This document shows, piece by piece, positions 56,164-64,000 of a stretch of DNA of 64,000 nt. Numbering within the stretch: the first letter of the stretch is position 1; every line of letters starts with the position of its first letter. The translations under genes and the position numbers were made by a program. The notes under the pieces are model-generated. The model worked only from the letters and a program-made list of their open reading frames with translations. It did no database searches and was not told the origin of the DNA. Origin of the DNA: Methylobacterium sp. Leaf125 (GTDB lineage Bacteria; Pseudomonadota; Alphaproteobacteria; Rhizobiales; Beijerinckiaceae); the NCBI RefSeq assembly GCF_001423085.1, contig NZ_LMNU01000001.1, positions 799,495 to 863,494 of the forward strand. Direction: 5' to 3'.

Positions 56164-57030
56164 TCAGGCCTCGAGATGGCGCGCCCGCACCAGCCGGCGG
56201 ACCAGGCCGCCCCGGCGCCCGATCAGCATCGACACCAGGTAGAAGCCGCCCGCCGCGAGCACGATCGCGGGCCCGGTCGGGAGATCGGCCTGGTAGGACA
56301 CGCTGAGACCGACCACGCTCGACAACATCGCGATCAGGATCGAGACCGGGATCATGCCCGAGAGGTCCGCCGCCCAAAACCGTGCCGTGATCGCCGGCAG
56401 CAGCATCAGCCCCACCGCCAGCAGCGTGCCGAGGGCCTGGAAGCCGCCGACGAGGTTCATCACCACGAGGCCGAGGAAGGCGTAGTGCACCGGGCCGCCG
56501 GCCCGGCTCACCGTGCGCAGGAACAGCGGGTCGACGCATTCCATCACCAGGGGCCGGTAGATCGCCGCCAGCCCGAACAGCGTCACGGTGGCGATGCCGC
56601 CCAGGAGCCAGAGGGCCGGATCGTCGAGGGCGAGGACGCTGCCGAACAGGATGTGCAGCAGGTCGATCTGCGAGCCGCGCAGGGAGACCAGCAGGACGCC
56701 GCCGGCCAGCGAGATCAGGTAGAAGGCCGCGAGGCTCGCATCCTCCTTGATCACGGTGGAGCGGGTGACGAGCCCCGCCATCAGCGCCACCGCGAGGCCG
56801 GCCACGAGGCCGCCCAGGGTCATGGCCGGCAGGGACAGCCCCGCAACCAGGAAGCCCACCGCCGCCCCGGGCAGGATCGCGTGGCTCATGGCGTCGCTCA
56901 TCAGGCTCATGCGTCGCAGCATCAGGAACACGCCGACGGGCGGGGCCGAGAGCGACAGGGCGAGGCAGCCGACCAGGGCCCGGCGCATGAAGCCGAATTC
57001 GAGGAAGGGACCGAACAGGAGGTCGATCAC
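56164..57030 (-). CDS. znuB: Zinc ABC transporter permease ZnuB
   Basis: 288 aa, about eight helices, ABC-3 family (manganese/zinc/iron permease). LMLRRMSLMSDAMSHAILPGAAVGFL (~36-61) is the family signature; the SLLAVGLMLLPAITARFW-like segment is in the second half. It overlaps znuC by 4 bp. Zinc is inferred from the divergent zur gene and the His-rich ZnuC tail. A Cys-free, Arg-rich C-terminus (RRGGLVRRLVRARHLEA) is cytoplasmic. Confidence 0.88.
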   Translation of the reverse strand: MIDLLFGPFLEFGFMRRALVGCLALSLSAPPVGVFLMLRRMSLMSDAMSHAILPGAAVGFLVAGLSLPAMTLGGLVAGLAVALMAGLVTRSTVIKEDASLAAFYLISLAGGVLLVSLRGSQIDLLHILFGSVLALDDPALWLLGGIATVTLFGLAAIYRPLVMECVDPLFLRTVSRAGGPVHYAFLGLVVMNLVGGFQALGTLLAVGLMLLPAITARFWAADLSGMIPVSILIAMLSSVVGLSVSYQADLPTGPAIVLAAGGFYLVSMLIGRRGGLVRRLVRARHLEA

Positions 57031-57941
57031 GCGGCATGCCCCCGGTCGCGCGCCACCCCGTGGCCGTGGTCGCGCGGATGCGCGGGGCGCCGGTCGGCGC
57101 CGTGGTCATGACCCTGACCGTGGTCATGACCGTGATCATGGCTGTGGTCGTGATCATGGTCGTGGTCATGACCATGCCCGTGGGATGGGCCCGGCGCTTC
57201 GTGCCGGCCGCAGACCGCGGCATCCTCGTCCCAGGCCTCCGACAGGCTCTGGGCACGGGCGAGGTTCTGGGGCGTGAGCACCCGCTCGGTCGGTCCCCAG
57301 GCCACGCTCTCCCGCGCGAGCAGGAGCGTGTGCGGGAAGTGGCTCCGCACCTGTCCGAGATCGTGAAGGGCGGCCACGATGGTGCGTCCCTGCCCGTGCC
57401 AGGCGCGGACCAGGGCCAGGAGGTCGGCCGTGGTGCGTCCGTCGACCCCCGTGAAGGGCTCGTCGAGGAGGAGGACGCGGGCCTCCTGCACGATCAGGCG
57501 CGCGAACAGGGCGCGCTGGAACTGGCCGCCCGACAGGGTGCCGATCAGGCGCGTCTCGAATCCGGCGAGGCCGACGGCGGCGAGGGCGTCCAGCAGCGTC
57601 GCCCGATGCCGACGCGCGCTCCGCCAGGGACCGAGGCGCCGCCACAGGCCCATGGCCACGAGATCCAGGACGCTGAGGGGAAAGCTGCGGTCGATCTCCG
57701 CCGCCTGCGGCAGGTAGGCGATGGCCTCATCCAGGCCCGGACGGGCGATCCGGCCCTCGAGACAGGGGATCTCGCCGACGATGCCCTTCAGGAGGGTCGA
57801 CTTGCCGGCCCCGTTCGGCCCGACCAACGCGAGGAGGGCCCCGGGTGGAATGACTCCGTCGAGGTGATGCACCGCCGGGTGGCGGTCGTAGCCCAGGGTC
57901 AGCCCATGGAGCGTGATGGCGCCGGGCAGATCACAACTCAT
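57027..57941 (-). CDS. znuC: Zinc ABC transporter ATP-binding protein ZnuC, His-rich tail
   Basis: 304 aa. Walker [15 protein letters not shown] (~38-51), signature LSGGQFQRALFARL, Walker B VLLLDEPFTGVD and H-loop AALHDLGQV. The last ~60 residues are a dense His/Asp/Gly tail (HGHGHDHDHDHDHSHDHGHD) that should bind zinc in the cytoplasm, either as a sensor for transport or as storage. It follows the small 43-codon ORF by 9 bp and overlaps znuB. No znuA (binding protein) is visible in the window. Confidence 0.9.
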   Translation of the reverse strand: MSCDLPGAITLHGLTLGYDRHPAVHHLDGVIPPGALLALVGPNGAGKSTLLKGIVGEIPCLEGRIARPGLDEAIAYLPQAAEIDRSFPLSVLDLVAMGLWRRLGPWRSARRHRATLLDALAAVGLAGFETRLIGTLSGGQFQRALFARLIVQEARVLLLDEPFTGVDGRTTADLLALVRAWHGQGRTIVAALHDLGQVRSHFPHTLLLARESVAWGPTERVLTPQNLARAQSLSEAWDEDAAVCGRHEAPGPSHGHGHDHDHDHDHSHDHGHDHGQGHDHGADRRPAHPRDHGHGVARDRGHAA

Positions 57942-57950
57942 GATCAGGAC

Positions 57951-58082
57951 TCATCGGGAAGCCCACAGGATGGCGGCCCAGAGCAAGAGGGTCAGGACCA
58001 GCGCCACCGCGAAGCGCAGGGACGCGCCGGCCTGGAACAGCGAGCGGCGGAGGGAGGCGGGGGGGCGCGGGTCTCGAGTCAC
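57951..58082 (-). CDS. Small membrane protein ORF at the head of znuCB
   Basis: 43 codons from GTG 58082, ending 9 bp before znuC. The first half is basic/Pro-rich (TRDPRPPASLRRS), the second half one hydrophobic helix (FAVALVLTLLLWAAILWAS). A 4-codon ATG mini-ORF directly before it ends in a TGA that overlaps the GTG. There is no strong ribosome-binding site. Its position between the Zur-type palindrome and znuC suggests a zinc-regulated accessory of the transporter. I do not recognise a family. Confidence 0.45.
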   Translation of the reverse strand: MTRDPRPPASLRRSLFQAGASLRFAVALVLTLLLWAAILWASR

Positions 58083-58126
58083 GGAGGGATCATTTGCCCG
58101 AACGGGAGCGCCGGCTTATGTTGGCG

Positions 58127-58143
58127 GTGATACACTGTAACAC
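58127..58143. promoter_or_regulatory. Zur-type operator palindrome
   Basis: GTGATACA-C-TGTAACAC, a 17-bp palindrome with one mismatch between arms, centred at 58135 between zur (plus) and the znu unit (minus). Position 38 bp before zur and 45 bp before the minus-strand ORF fits control of both directions by zinc-loaded Zur. The sequence is a plausible alphaproteobacterial Zur box; assignment is by context. Confidence 0.6.
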
Positions 58144-58180
58144 TCGGGCAGTTCAACGGGCCGGGTTCACGGGGCAGATC

Positions 58181-58669
58181 ATGCACGACCATGCGGCGAC
58201 GCATGACCACGGCTGCGGCGGGGCGGAGGAAGCGATCGCCCGGGCGGAGCGCTTGTGTCGCGAGCGCGACCTGCAATTCACCCGCCTGCGTCGCGACGTG
58301 CTGGCGGCCGTGGCGGGGCAGACGCGGCCGATGGGCGCCTACGACATCGCCGAGGCCCTGAGCGAGCCGGGACGGCGCGTGGCCGCGGTCTCGGTCTACC
58401 GCGCCCTGGATTTCCTCACCGAGCACGGGCTGGTACACCGGATCGCCAGCCGCAACGCCTTCGTGTCCTGCGGGCATTCCCACACCGACGGCGCCGGCCT
58501 CGTCTTCCTGATCTGCCGGAACTGCGGCACCATCGACGAGACCACCTCTCCGGAAGTGGAGGATCAGCTCGGCCGCACCCTGGCCAAGGCCGGCTTCAAG
58601 CCGACGAGCCGCATCCTCGAGGTCGAGGGCGAGTGCGGCGCCTGCCTCGGCCGGTCCAGCACGGACTGA
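58181..58669 (+). CDS. zur: Zinc uptake regulator, Fur family
   Basis: 162 aa. A His-rich N-terminus (MHDHAATHDHGCGG) is followed by a winged helix (LTRLRRDVLAAVAG-like region, AVSVYRALDFLTEHGLVHRI, ~40-85) and a dimerisation domain with the structural zinc cysteines CRNCG and CGAC near the end, plus the HSHTDGAG metal-binding segment. Divergent from znuCB, this marks it as Zur rather than Fur or Irr. The start is ATG 58181; the open frame upstream to 58094 crosses the operator. Confidence 0.9.
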   Translation: MHDHAATHDHGCGGAEEAIARAERLCRERDLQFTRLRRDVLAAVAGQTRPMGAYDIAEALSEPGRRVAAVSVYRALDFLTEHGLVHRIASRNAFVSCGHSHTDGAGLVFLICRNCGTIDETTSPEVEDQLGRTLAKAGFKPTSRILEVEGECGACLGRSSTD

Positions 58670-58685
58670 GCGGACGCGTCCGCTG

Positions 58686-58720
58686 CCCCGGCCCGAGCCG
58701 CCCTCCGGCTCGGGCCGGGG
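58686..58720. terminator. Strong GC hairpin between convergent zur and priming transferase
   Basis: CCCCGGCCCGAGCCG (58686-58700) pairs perfectly with CGGCTCGGGCCGGGG (58706-58720), loop CCCTC. It lies within the 54-bp gap between two convergent stops. There is no T-run, but the position makes a bidirectional terminator likely. Confidence 0.65.
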
Positions 58721-58723
58721 TGC

Positions 58724-60226
58724 TCAGCACGCGTTCTTGTAGGCGCGCGGTGAGACCACGGTCATGAGCATGATCCGCAGGTCGAACCAGATCGACCAGT
58801 TGTCGATGTAGTGCAGGTCGTGCTGGACTCGCCGCTCCATGTCGAGATCGGTGAGGGTTTCGCCCCGGAGGCCGTTCACCTGCGCCCAGCCGGTGATGCC
58901 CGGCATCACGTTGTGACGTCGCGCGTAGAGGGCGATACGGTTCTCGAAGCTGCGATCATGCGCCAGGGCATGGGGGCGCGGCCCCACCAGGGACATCTCG
59001 CCGAGCACCACGTTGATGAGCTGAGGCAACTCGTCGATGTTCGAGCGCCGCAGCACGCGGCCGATCGGCGTGATGCGGCTGTCGTTGCGGGTCGCCTGCT
59101 TGAAGACCGCTTCCTGCTCGGCCTTCATGCTGCGGAACTTGAAGACGCCGAAGGGCTGCTGGTTGAAGCCGTAGCGCCTCTGCCGGAAGAACACCGGACC
59201 CGGGCTGTCGAGCTTGATCAGCGCCGCCACCACGAGGAAGAGCGGGCTCAGCAGCACCAGGGCGACCAGGGCCAGGGTGAGGTCCAGGCTGCGCTTCAGG
59301 AACAGCTCGCCGGCCTGCAGCGGGCGACGCCCGATATTGATGCCCGACAGGCGGCCGACCCGGGCGAGGGTGAGGTCCGGAAAGCGGTCCATCACCGCGC
59401 CGGGACGCAGGTGAAGCGCCGCCGGCACCCTCAGGAAGGCGTCGATGCAGCGCTCGATGTCCGAGGCGTCCGACCAGGGCAGGAGGATGAAGACGTCGTC
59501 CGGGCGCAGGAAGCGCACCACCGAGACCGCAAGATCGAGATCCTCCGACATCTGGGCCTGCCGGGCGGCCGCGTCGCCGGTCGGGTCGAGCCGGCGCAGA
59601 TAGCTCGTGCCGATCACCCGCAGGCCGAGGGCCTCGGGGTCGTTATGGGCCTCGAACCGCGCGATATCCTCCTCGTAGCCGACGAGATGGATCCGGTTGG
59701 TGTTGCCCGATGTCGGTGTCGCCGCGCTGCGGACGAGGCGCAGCATCGTCGCGCGGGCCAGCAGCATCGCCGGGAGTCCGCCGGCGAACATCCCCAGGGA
59801 CACGAGGCGCGAATACTCATGGGTGGTCTTCGTCGCGAAGCCGATCAGCAGCACGATGGCCCAGGCCCCGATCCAGACCGTCGTCGCCCGCCGCAGGTGC
59901 GGCCTGCGGGTGAGCAGCGTCTCGATGTTGTAGTCCTCGCGGACGAGGTTCGTCAGCAGCACGAACAGGGCGACCAGGGCGGCAAGCTCGAAGCTGCCAC
60001 TGTGGCCCGCGAACGGCTCGCTGCCCGCGAAGGCCGTCCGGTAGGCGAGATCGATGCCCGCGGCGACGCTGAAGATGACGAGGATGTCGGCGATGGCGGT
60101 CGCGGCCGAGAGCCCGACCCGAAAGGCGGTGCGGCTGCGTCGTGGGAGAAGCGCTGCCCAGACGCCGTGACGCGCACGAAACACCGGAAGCTTCTCGAGA
60201 GCGGCTGGGATTCGGTCATGAAACAT
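58724..60226 (-). CDS. Undecaprenyl-phosphate sugar-1-phosphate transferase (WcaJ-like)
   Basis: 500 aa. Starts exopolysaccharide synthesis by moving a sugar phosphate (usually glucose-1-P) from its UDP form to undecaprenyl phosphate. Four N-terminal helices (~45-150), a CoA-binding-like middle domain (~165-290), then a fifth hydrophobic segment and the bacterial-sugar-transferase domain (~310-500): FLKRSLDLTLALVALVLLSPLF, KFRSMKAEQ, RRSNIDELPQLINVVLGEMSLVGPRP and WAQVNGLRGET. The start is ATG 60226; an open frame further upstream lacks coding character. No other polysaccharide genes are adjacent. Confidence 0.88.
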   Translation of the reverse strand: MFHDRIPAALEKLPVFRARHGVWAALLPRRSRTAFRVGLSAATAIADILVIFSVAAGIDLAYRTAFAGSEPFAGHSGSFELAALVALFVLLTNLVREDYNIETLLTRRPHLRRATTVWIGAWAIVLLIGFATKTTHEYSRLVSLGMFAGGLPAMLLARATMLRLVRSAATPTSGNTNRIHLVGYEEDIARFEAHNDPEALGLRVIGTSYLRRLDPTGDAAARQAQMSEDLDLAVSVVRFLRPDDVFILLPWSDASDIERCIDAFLRVPAALHLRPGAVMDRFPDLTLARVGRLSGINIGRRPLQAGELFLKRSLDLTLALVALVLLSPLFLVVAALIKLDSPGPVFFRQRRYGFNQQPFGVFKFRSMKAEQEAVFKQATRNDSRITPIGRVLRRSNIDELPQLINVVLGEMSLVGPRPHALAHDRSFENRIALYARRHNVMPGITGWAQVNGLRGETLTDLDMERRVQHDLHYIDNWSIWFDLRIMLMTVVSPRAYKNAC

Positions 60227-60764
60227 CTGGAGCGCTCTGTCCCGTCCTGATGCAAAGACTGTCCGACACTGAACCAAATCACGAATCGGGCATGGATGCC
60301 GAGGGTATCGGTGCAAGACGTGGGCCTGAAGACACCGGGCTGACGACGCGGGCCTGACGTCCGTTGCTCGGGTCCGACGGCGCGGCACGGGTCCGTAACC
60401 GCGACGGGGCCGCGCCGTCGACGACGTGTTTCGAAAGGGAGCGCGTCTTGCTGGCCCTTGAGATGCCGTCCCGCGATCGTTCCGATCCGTTCGGTCGCGC
60501 ACACCGCCCCACAACGTCGGTTCGGCCGATAGGGTTGCGTCCGGAGTTCCGTTCGACCGGGAGCGATCGAGCGCACGGGGTCGCTCGTCTCGATCCCGGC
60601 TCCGGACTGGCCCGGCTCCGGACTGGCCCGGCTCCGGACGGGTCCCGACGGAACGATGGCTGCCGCGACGGCCGCGGCATCACGCACGGCGCGGCGTTCC
60701 AGCCGCGCCTCGGCAGGGTCTGTGACGTCTCGGCCCGGGCCACATCACGCCGGGTCGGCGCGAA
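60227..60764. other. Non-coding region upstream of the priming transferase
   Basis: 538 bp without a credible gene. It contains a 12-bp perfect inverted repeat (CGACGGCGCGGC at 60375-60386, GCCGCGCCGTCG at 60409-60420) and three 16-bp tandem units CCCGGCTCCGGACTGG (60595-60642, last unit slightly changed). No T-run follows the hairpin. It is probably a long leader or promoter region of the transferase gene. Confidence 0.5.
60595..60642. repeat. 16-bp tandem repeat, 3 copies
   Basis: CCCGGCTCCGGACTGG at 60595-60610 and 60611-60626, and CCCGGCTCCGGACGGG at 60627-60642. No ORF with coding bias covers it. Confidence 0.9.
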
Positions 60765-61100
60765 TCAAGCGGCGGCGTTCGAATCGGGCCGTGCGACGGT
60801 CTGGATCGTCTCGAAACCCTCGAATTGCGGATGGCCCAGGTAGAGGGGCTTGGTCGACGGCACGCGGCCATGCGCTTTCCGGAACTGCTCCGACCGGGTC
60901 CAGGCCTCGAAATCCGCCTTGGACGACCAGATGGTGTGGGAGGCATACAGGACGTGGTCCTCGGCTTCAGGACCGCGCAGGAGATGGAACTCGACGAAGC
61001 CCGGCATCTCTCCGAGATGACTGTCGCGGCCGAGCCAAACCTGTTCGAAGTCTTCCGTCGCGTCCTTGACGACTTTGAAGCGATTCATTGCGATATACAT
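60765..61100 (-). CDS. Antibiotic-biosynthesis-monooxygenase (ABM) family, IsdG-like
   Basis: 111 aa, ferredoxin-like ABM fold. It has IAMNRFKVVKDATEDFEQVW (~3-22), PGFVEFHLLRGP (~36-47), LYASHTIWSSKADFEAWTRSEQFRKAH (~55-81; the Asn/His/Trp triad region of IsdG-type heme oxygenases) and HPQFEGFETI. Such proteins cleave heme to release iron or act as small monooxygenases; which is not decided here. The start is ATG 61100. It may serve iron recovery from heme, but no heme transporter is nearby. Confidence 0.82.
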   Translation of the reverse strand: MYIAMNRFKVVKDATEDFEQVWLGRDSHLGEMPGFVEFHLLRGPEAEDHVLYASHTIWSSKADFEAWTRSEQFRKAHGRVPSTKPLYLGHPQFEGFETIQTVARPDSNAAA

Positions 61101-61580
61101 GATCCACCTGGGTTTTTCGGCGTCTCGGACGATCCCGTGCGACACCTTAAACCTGGGACGTCGGGACACGAAAGCCATCCGGTGCGGCGGATGCGCCGCG
61201 CCCCGCCTGGCACGCAGCGCCCGAGGAAAGCCGGGCTGCCTCATGGTTCATCCGGCATTCGGACCCGTCGGCGCGTTCGCAGTGCAGCGAAACTCGTGAG
61301 GGACGGTTACAACGTCACGCTTGCAATCCGTGCCAGCTTTGTGGTCAAGCTGTCAGAACGGTCACCTCCGATGCTCATGCGGAGTAAACATCTAGTGGCG
61401 TTTGACTGCAGACAAGGATAGTCTCTATCGCCACGTTCAATCCTTGATCGACTGCCTTGGTTTCCTGGCGAATGAACTTAAGGAATCCTGCACGCCTTCG
61501 TACGAAAGCGCTCCAACCTCATCGTCCCCGGGTCTGGTCCGGGCGGGGGCCGAAAATTTCTATAGGGACTGAATCGAGAG
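61101..61580. other. Divergent promoter region (IsdG-like / Xre regulator)
   Basis: 480 bp without a supportable gene; one plus-strand frame through it lacks coding bias. It should hold both divergent promoters. A TATAGG (61560-61565), close upstream of the regulator start, is a possible -10 but has no clear -35. No iron-box palindrome was found. Confidence 0.45.
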
Positions 61581-61985
61581 ATGATGCCTAAGCAGACTAC
61601 CGACGTCGATCGCCTCGTCGGATTGAGGATCACCGCTTTGCGCAAGGCGCGCGGCCTGAGCCAGACCGCGCTCGGAACCGCCGTGGGCGTGACCTTCCAG
61701 CAGGTTCAGAAGTACGAGAAGGGGCAGAACCGCGTCGGGGCCGGGCGCCTGCGCGAGATCGCCCGTCTCCTCGAGGTCCCGGTCTCGGCCTTCTTCGAGG
61801 AAGACGAGGTCGGCGGGACCCAGTCCGACGTCTTCGGCTTCCTCAGCGCGCAGGGCGCCATCGAGCTGCTGCGGGCCTACGCGCTGATCGAGGACGACCA
61901 GCTGCGCCGCGACGTGCTCGCCATCGTGCGCACGGCCGCCAAGATGGGCAAGCAGGCACCCGCCGAGCCCGCCGCCGCCAGCTAG
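61581..61985 (+). CDS. Xre-type helix-turn-helix regulator (PraR/PhrR-like)
   Basis: 134 aa. HTH_3 domain at ~10-68: RLVGLRITALRKARGLSQTALG, VGVTFQQVQKYEKGQNRVGAGRLREIARLLEVPVSAFFEE. The rest is a short helical tail (IELLRAYALIEDDQLRRDVLAIV). The TFQQVQKYEKG recognition helix is shared with rhizobial PraR/PhrR regulators, which control adhesion or stress genes; target genes here are unknown. It is monocistronic, with 15 bp to the convergent cobB stop. Confidence 0.88.
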   Translation: MMPKQTTDVDRLVGLRITALRKARGLSQTALGTAVGVTFQQVQKYEKGQNRVGAGRLREIARLLEVPVSAFFEEDEVGGTQSDVFGFLSAQGAIELLRAYALIEDDQLRRDVLAIVRTAAKMGKQAPAEPAAAS

Positions 61986-62000
61986 GGGCTCGCCGGGCCC

Positions 62001-63311
62001 CTAACCGATCCAGTGGAAGAAGCTGCCGGTCACCGGGCCGCGCCGGTGTCCGGCGAGGCCGAGGGGCACCCCTTCCGCATCGGTCACCGCCGCGAGCCCC
62101 GTCTCGGGCGTCGGCGGCGCACTCGTCTCGCTGGCATAGTGGAACTCGTGCCCGACGAGCCGTGCGCCCGTGCCCCCGAGGGGGCCCTCGGCCAGCAACG
62201 TCGCGACGCGGTAGCCCAGGTGCAGGCGGCGGGTCCTGTAGGAGGTCGCCACCGGCAACAGGCCGGCCATGGCATGGGTGACGCCCTCCGCATCCTCCAG
62301 GCTCTCGCCCAGGACCATGTAGCCGCCGCACTCCCCGTGCACCGGCTTCGCCCGCGCGAAATCCCGTAATCCGTCGAGGAAGCGCCGCGCCTGCGACAGG
62401 GCGCCGGCATGGAGCTCGGGGTAGCCGCCGGGCAGCCAGCCGGCATCGCAATCGGCCGGGGGCGGCTCGTCGGCCAGGGGCGAGAACGGCACGAGTTCGG
62501 CCCCCGCCGCCTGCCAGCCCGCCGCCATGTGCGGGTACAGGAACGAGAAGGCCGCATCCGACGCGATGGCGATGCGCTGGCCCGGCGGCCGGGGCAGGAT
62601 GCCGGCGCCCGGGGCGGGCGCCGCGCCCGCCGCGACGGCTAGGATCGCGTCGAGGTCGAGGCCGGCCTCGGCGAGGTCGGCGAGCCGGTCGAGGCGGGCC
62701 TCGAGGTCGTTGGTCTCGCGGGCCTGGACGAGGCCGAGATGGCGCTCCGGCAGGACGAGGGTCGCATCCCGCATCAGCGCCCCGAGCACCGGCATGCCGA
62801 TGCGGCTCAGGCCCGTCTCCACGAGGCGGCGGTGGCGGGCACTCGCGACCTTGTTGAGGATCACCCCGGCGATGCGGATGCGCGGATCGTAGGCCCGACA
62901 CCCCAGGGCGAGGGCGGCGGCCGATTGCGCGGCGCCGGAAACGTCGAGGACGAGGATCACCGGCCAGCCGTAGCGCGCGGCGATGTCGGCATTGGCGCCC
63001 GTGCGCCCCTCCGGCGCCACGATGCCGTCGAACAGCCCCATCGAGCCCTCCGCGACCACCAGGTCGGCGCCCGTGGCCGAGAGGGCCGCCACGGCGTCGA
63101 GCATCGGCTCCGGCATGGCGAAGCTGTCGAGGTTGAAGCTCGGATGGCCGGTGGCCGCCTGGTGGAAGGCCGGATCGATGTAGTCCGGCCCGCACTTGGC
63201 GCCGCGCACGGCCAGGCCCCGCCGGGCGAGCGCCCGCATCAGCGCCAGGGTCACGGTGGTCTTGCCCGAGCTGGAACGCGGCGCGGCAACGAGGAGACCG
63301 GGTACGCTCAC
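62001..63311 (-). CDS. cobB: Cobyrinate a,c-diamide synthase
   Basis: 436 aa. ATP- and glutamine-dependent amidation of the a and c carboxyls of (hydrogeno)cobyrinate. The N-terminal dethiobiotin-synthetase-like domain has [19 protein letters not shown] (P-loop) and [25 protein letters not shown] follows. The C-terminal glutamine amidotransferase domain has the nucleophile in [12 protein letters not shown] and the His in GHEFHYAS. The start is GTG 63311, overlapping the cobM stop by 4 bp (GTGA). It belongs to the aerobic cobalamin operon that enters from the right. Confidence 0.93.
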   Translation of the reverse strand: MSVPGLLVAAPRSSSGKTTVTLALMRALARRGLAVRGAKCGPDYIDPAFHQAATGHPSFNLDSFAMPEPMLDAVAALSATGADLVVAEGSMGLFDGIVAPEGRTGANADIAARYGWPVILVLDVSGAAQSAAALALGCRAYDPRIRIAGVILNKVASARHRRLVETGLSRIGMPVLGALMRDATLVLPERHLGLVQARETNDLEARLDRLADLAEAGLDLDAILAVAAGAAPAPGAGILPRPPGQRIAIASDAAFSFLYPHMAAGWQAAGAELVPFSPLADEPPPADCDAGWLPGGYPELHAGALSQARRFLDGLRDFARAKPVHGECGGYMVLGESLEDAEGVTHAMAGLLPVATSYRTRRLHLGYRVATLLAEGPLGGTGARLVGHEFHYASETSAPPTPETGLAAVTDAEGVPLGLAGHRRGPVTGSFFHWIG

Positions 63312-64000
63312 GATCGGTCTCCGTTCGCCCGCGCGGTCCGCACGGTCTCGCCCGTCGGCCGGAAGCGCCGGTCGTAATCGGTGGAGTAGAGGGCGCTCTC
63401 CCGGAACTCGGCGGGATCGAGGGCGGGGCCGACCAGGATCAGAGCCGTGCGCTCCAGGCCGGCCTCGGCCACCTGGCCCGCGATCGTCGCCAGGGTTCCG
63501 CTGAGCACCCGCTCGTCGGGCCAGGTGGCGCGGAACACCACCGCGACGGGGCAGTCCGCGCCGTAGAACGGCGTCAGCTCCGTGACCACCGCGTCGATGA
63601 CGTGGATCGACAGGTGGAGGGCGAGGGTGGCGCCGGTGCCCGCGAAGGCCGCCAGGGTCTCGCGCTCCGGCATGGCGCTGGCGCGCCCGGAGGTCCGGGT
63701 CAGGACCACGGACTGGGCGAGGCCCGGCACGGTGAGTTCGCGCTGCAGGAGCGCGGCGGCGGCGGCGAAGGACGGCACGCCCGGCGTCACCGTGAAGGGG
63801 ATGCCCGCCTGCGTGAGGCGGCGGGTCTGCTCGGCCAGCGCGCTCCAGATCGAGAGGTCGCCCGAGTGCAGGCGCGCCACGTCCTGGCCCGCCGCGTGGG
63901 CGGTCGCGCATTCGGCCACGATAGCCTCGAGGTCGAGGGGCGCCGTGTCGACGATGCGGGCGCCCGGCGGGCACCAGCCCAGGATCTCGGGCGCGACGAG
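63308..64000 (-). CDS. cobM: Precorrin-4 C11-methyltransferase (5' end outside window)
   Basis: 231 residues are visible; the frame is open to the window edge, and the family is ~250 aa, so about 20 N-terminal residues are missing. SAM-methyltransferase (tetrapyrrole methylase) landmarks: [57 protein letters not shown] and [11 protein letters not shown], then [17 protein letters not shown]. It methylates C11 of precorrin-4. It overlaps cobB by 4 bp. Confidence 0.92.
   Translation of the reverse strand, partial: LVAPEILGWCPPGARIVDTAPLDLEAIVAECATAHAAGQDVARLHSGDLSIWSALAEQTRRLTQAGIPFTVTPGVPSFAAAAALLQRELTVPGLAQSVVLTRTSGRASAMPERETLAAFAGTGATLALHLSIHVIDAVVTELTPFYGADCPVAVVFRATWPDERVLSGTLATIAGQVAEAGLERTALILVGPALDPAEFRESALYSTDYDRRFRPTGETVRTARANGDRS

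Noticed and set aside
60279..60743. Minus-strand ORF upstream of the priming transferase
   Set aside because: Low-complexity Arg/Ser/Pro sequence across tandem repeats, without start signal; a GC-rich chance frame.

Overview
The window looks like chromosome from an alphaproteobacterium of the Rhizobiales, most likely a Methylobacterium/Methylorubrum-type organism. This is inferred from the strong G/C bias at third codon positions, a 14-subunit nuo operon running into birA-rnj-mce-proS-lolC-lolD-dnaE, an Hsp20-DUF1150 pair, a BcsS-family protein and an alphaproteobacterial-type SOS box (GAAC-N7-GAAC). I see no phage, transposase, rRNA, tRNA or CRISPR; this is mostly core genome.

Layout. 0.0-3.9 kb (minus strand): a partial secreted protein, then hypothetical-exbB-exbD-tonB-metallophosphoesterase, an energised outer-membrane uptake module. 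4.3-8.2 kb: a heat-shock unit (hsp20 with a sigma32-like promoter and a ~100-nt leader, then DUF1150), an alpha/beta hydrolase, a glycosyltransferase and infC with an AUU start. 8.3-11.9 kb (minus): an amylo-alpha-1,6-glucosidase and a second glycosyltransferase. 12.3-28.2 kb: complex I, nuoABCD-(99-aa exported protein)-EFGHI-JK-LMN. 28.2-39.7 kb: biotin ligase, RNase J, methylmalonyl-CoA epimerase, DUF1467, prolyl-tRNA synthetase, the LolCD lipoprotein transporter and DnaE1. 39.8-48.6 kb: chemoreceptor, ChaC-like enzyme, lipoprotein, recO, parC, a long IF-1 and a periplasmic binding protein. 48.8-51.4 kb: a molybdenum-cofactor maturation cassette (two XdhC-type proteins, a MoeA-like protein, a MobA-like transferase) with no molybdoenzyme beside it. 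51.4-56.1 kb: zinc ribbon, formyltransferase, FeS photolyase, BcsS, ExoD. 56.2-58.7 kb: zinc uptake znuCB opposite zur around a shared palindrome. 58.7-64 kb: polysaccharide priming transferase, IsdG-like monooxygenase, Xre regulator, and cobalamin genes cobB and cobM (cut by the window edge).

The most interesting signals lie between the annotated genes. (1) On the minus strand at about 31.9-32.1 kb there is a complete small transcription unit with no protein gene: an upstream palindrome, -35 GTGACA, 17-nt spacer with a Fur-box-like sequence, -10 TATAAG, then about 140 nt later a perfect hairpin followed by T7. I read this as a candidate regulated small RNA. (2) Between lolD and dnaE a textbook SOS box precedes a 34-codon single-helix membrane protein, resembling in size, topology and control the Caulobacter division inhibitor SidA. 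(3) The zur/znuCB intergenic palindrome also faces a 43-codon membrane ORF. Further points: the infC ATT start, an out-of-frame conserved-looking tail in NuoE, a histidine-rich insertion in NuoL, tandem repeats between nuoI and nuoJ, and a ~114-bp hairpin element near 31.7 kb.
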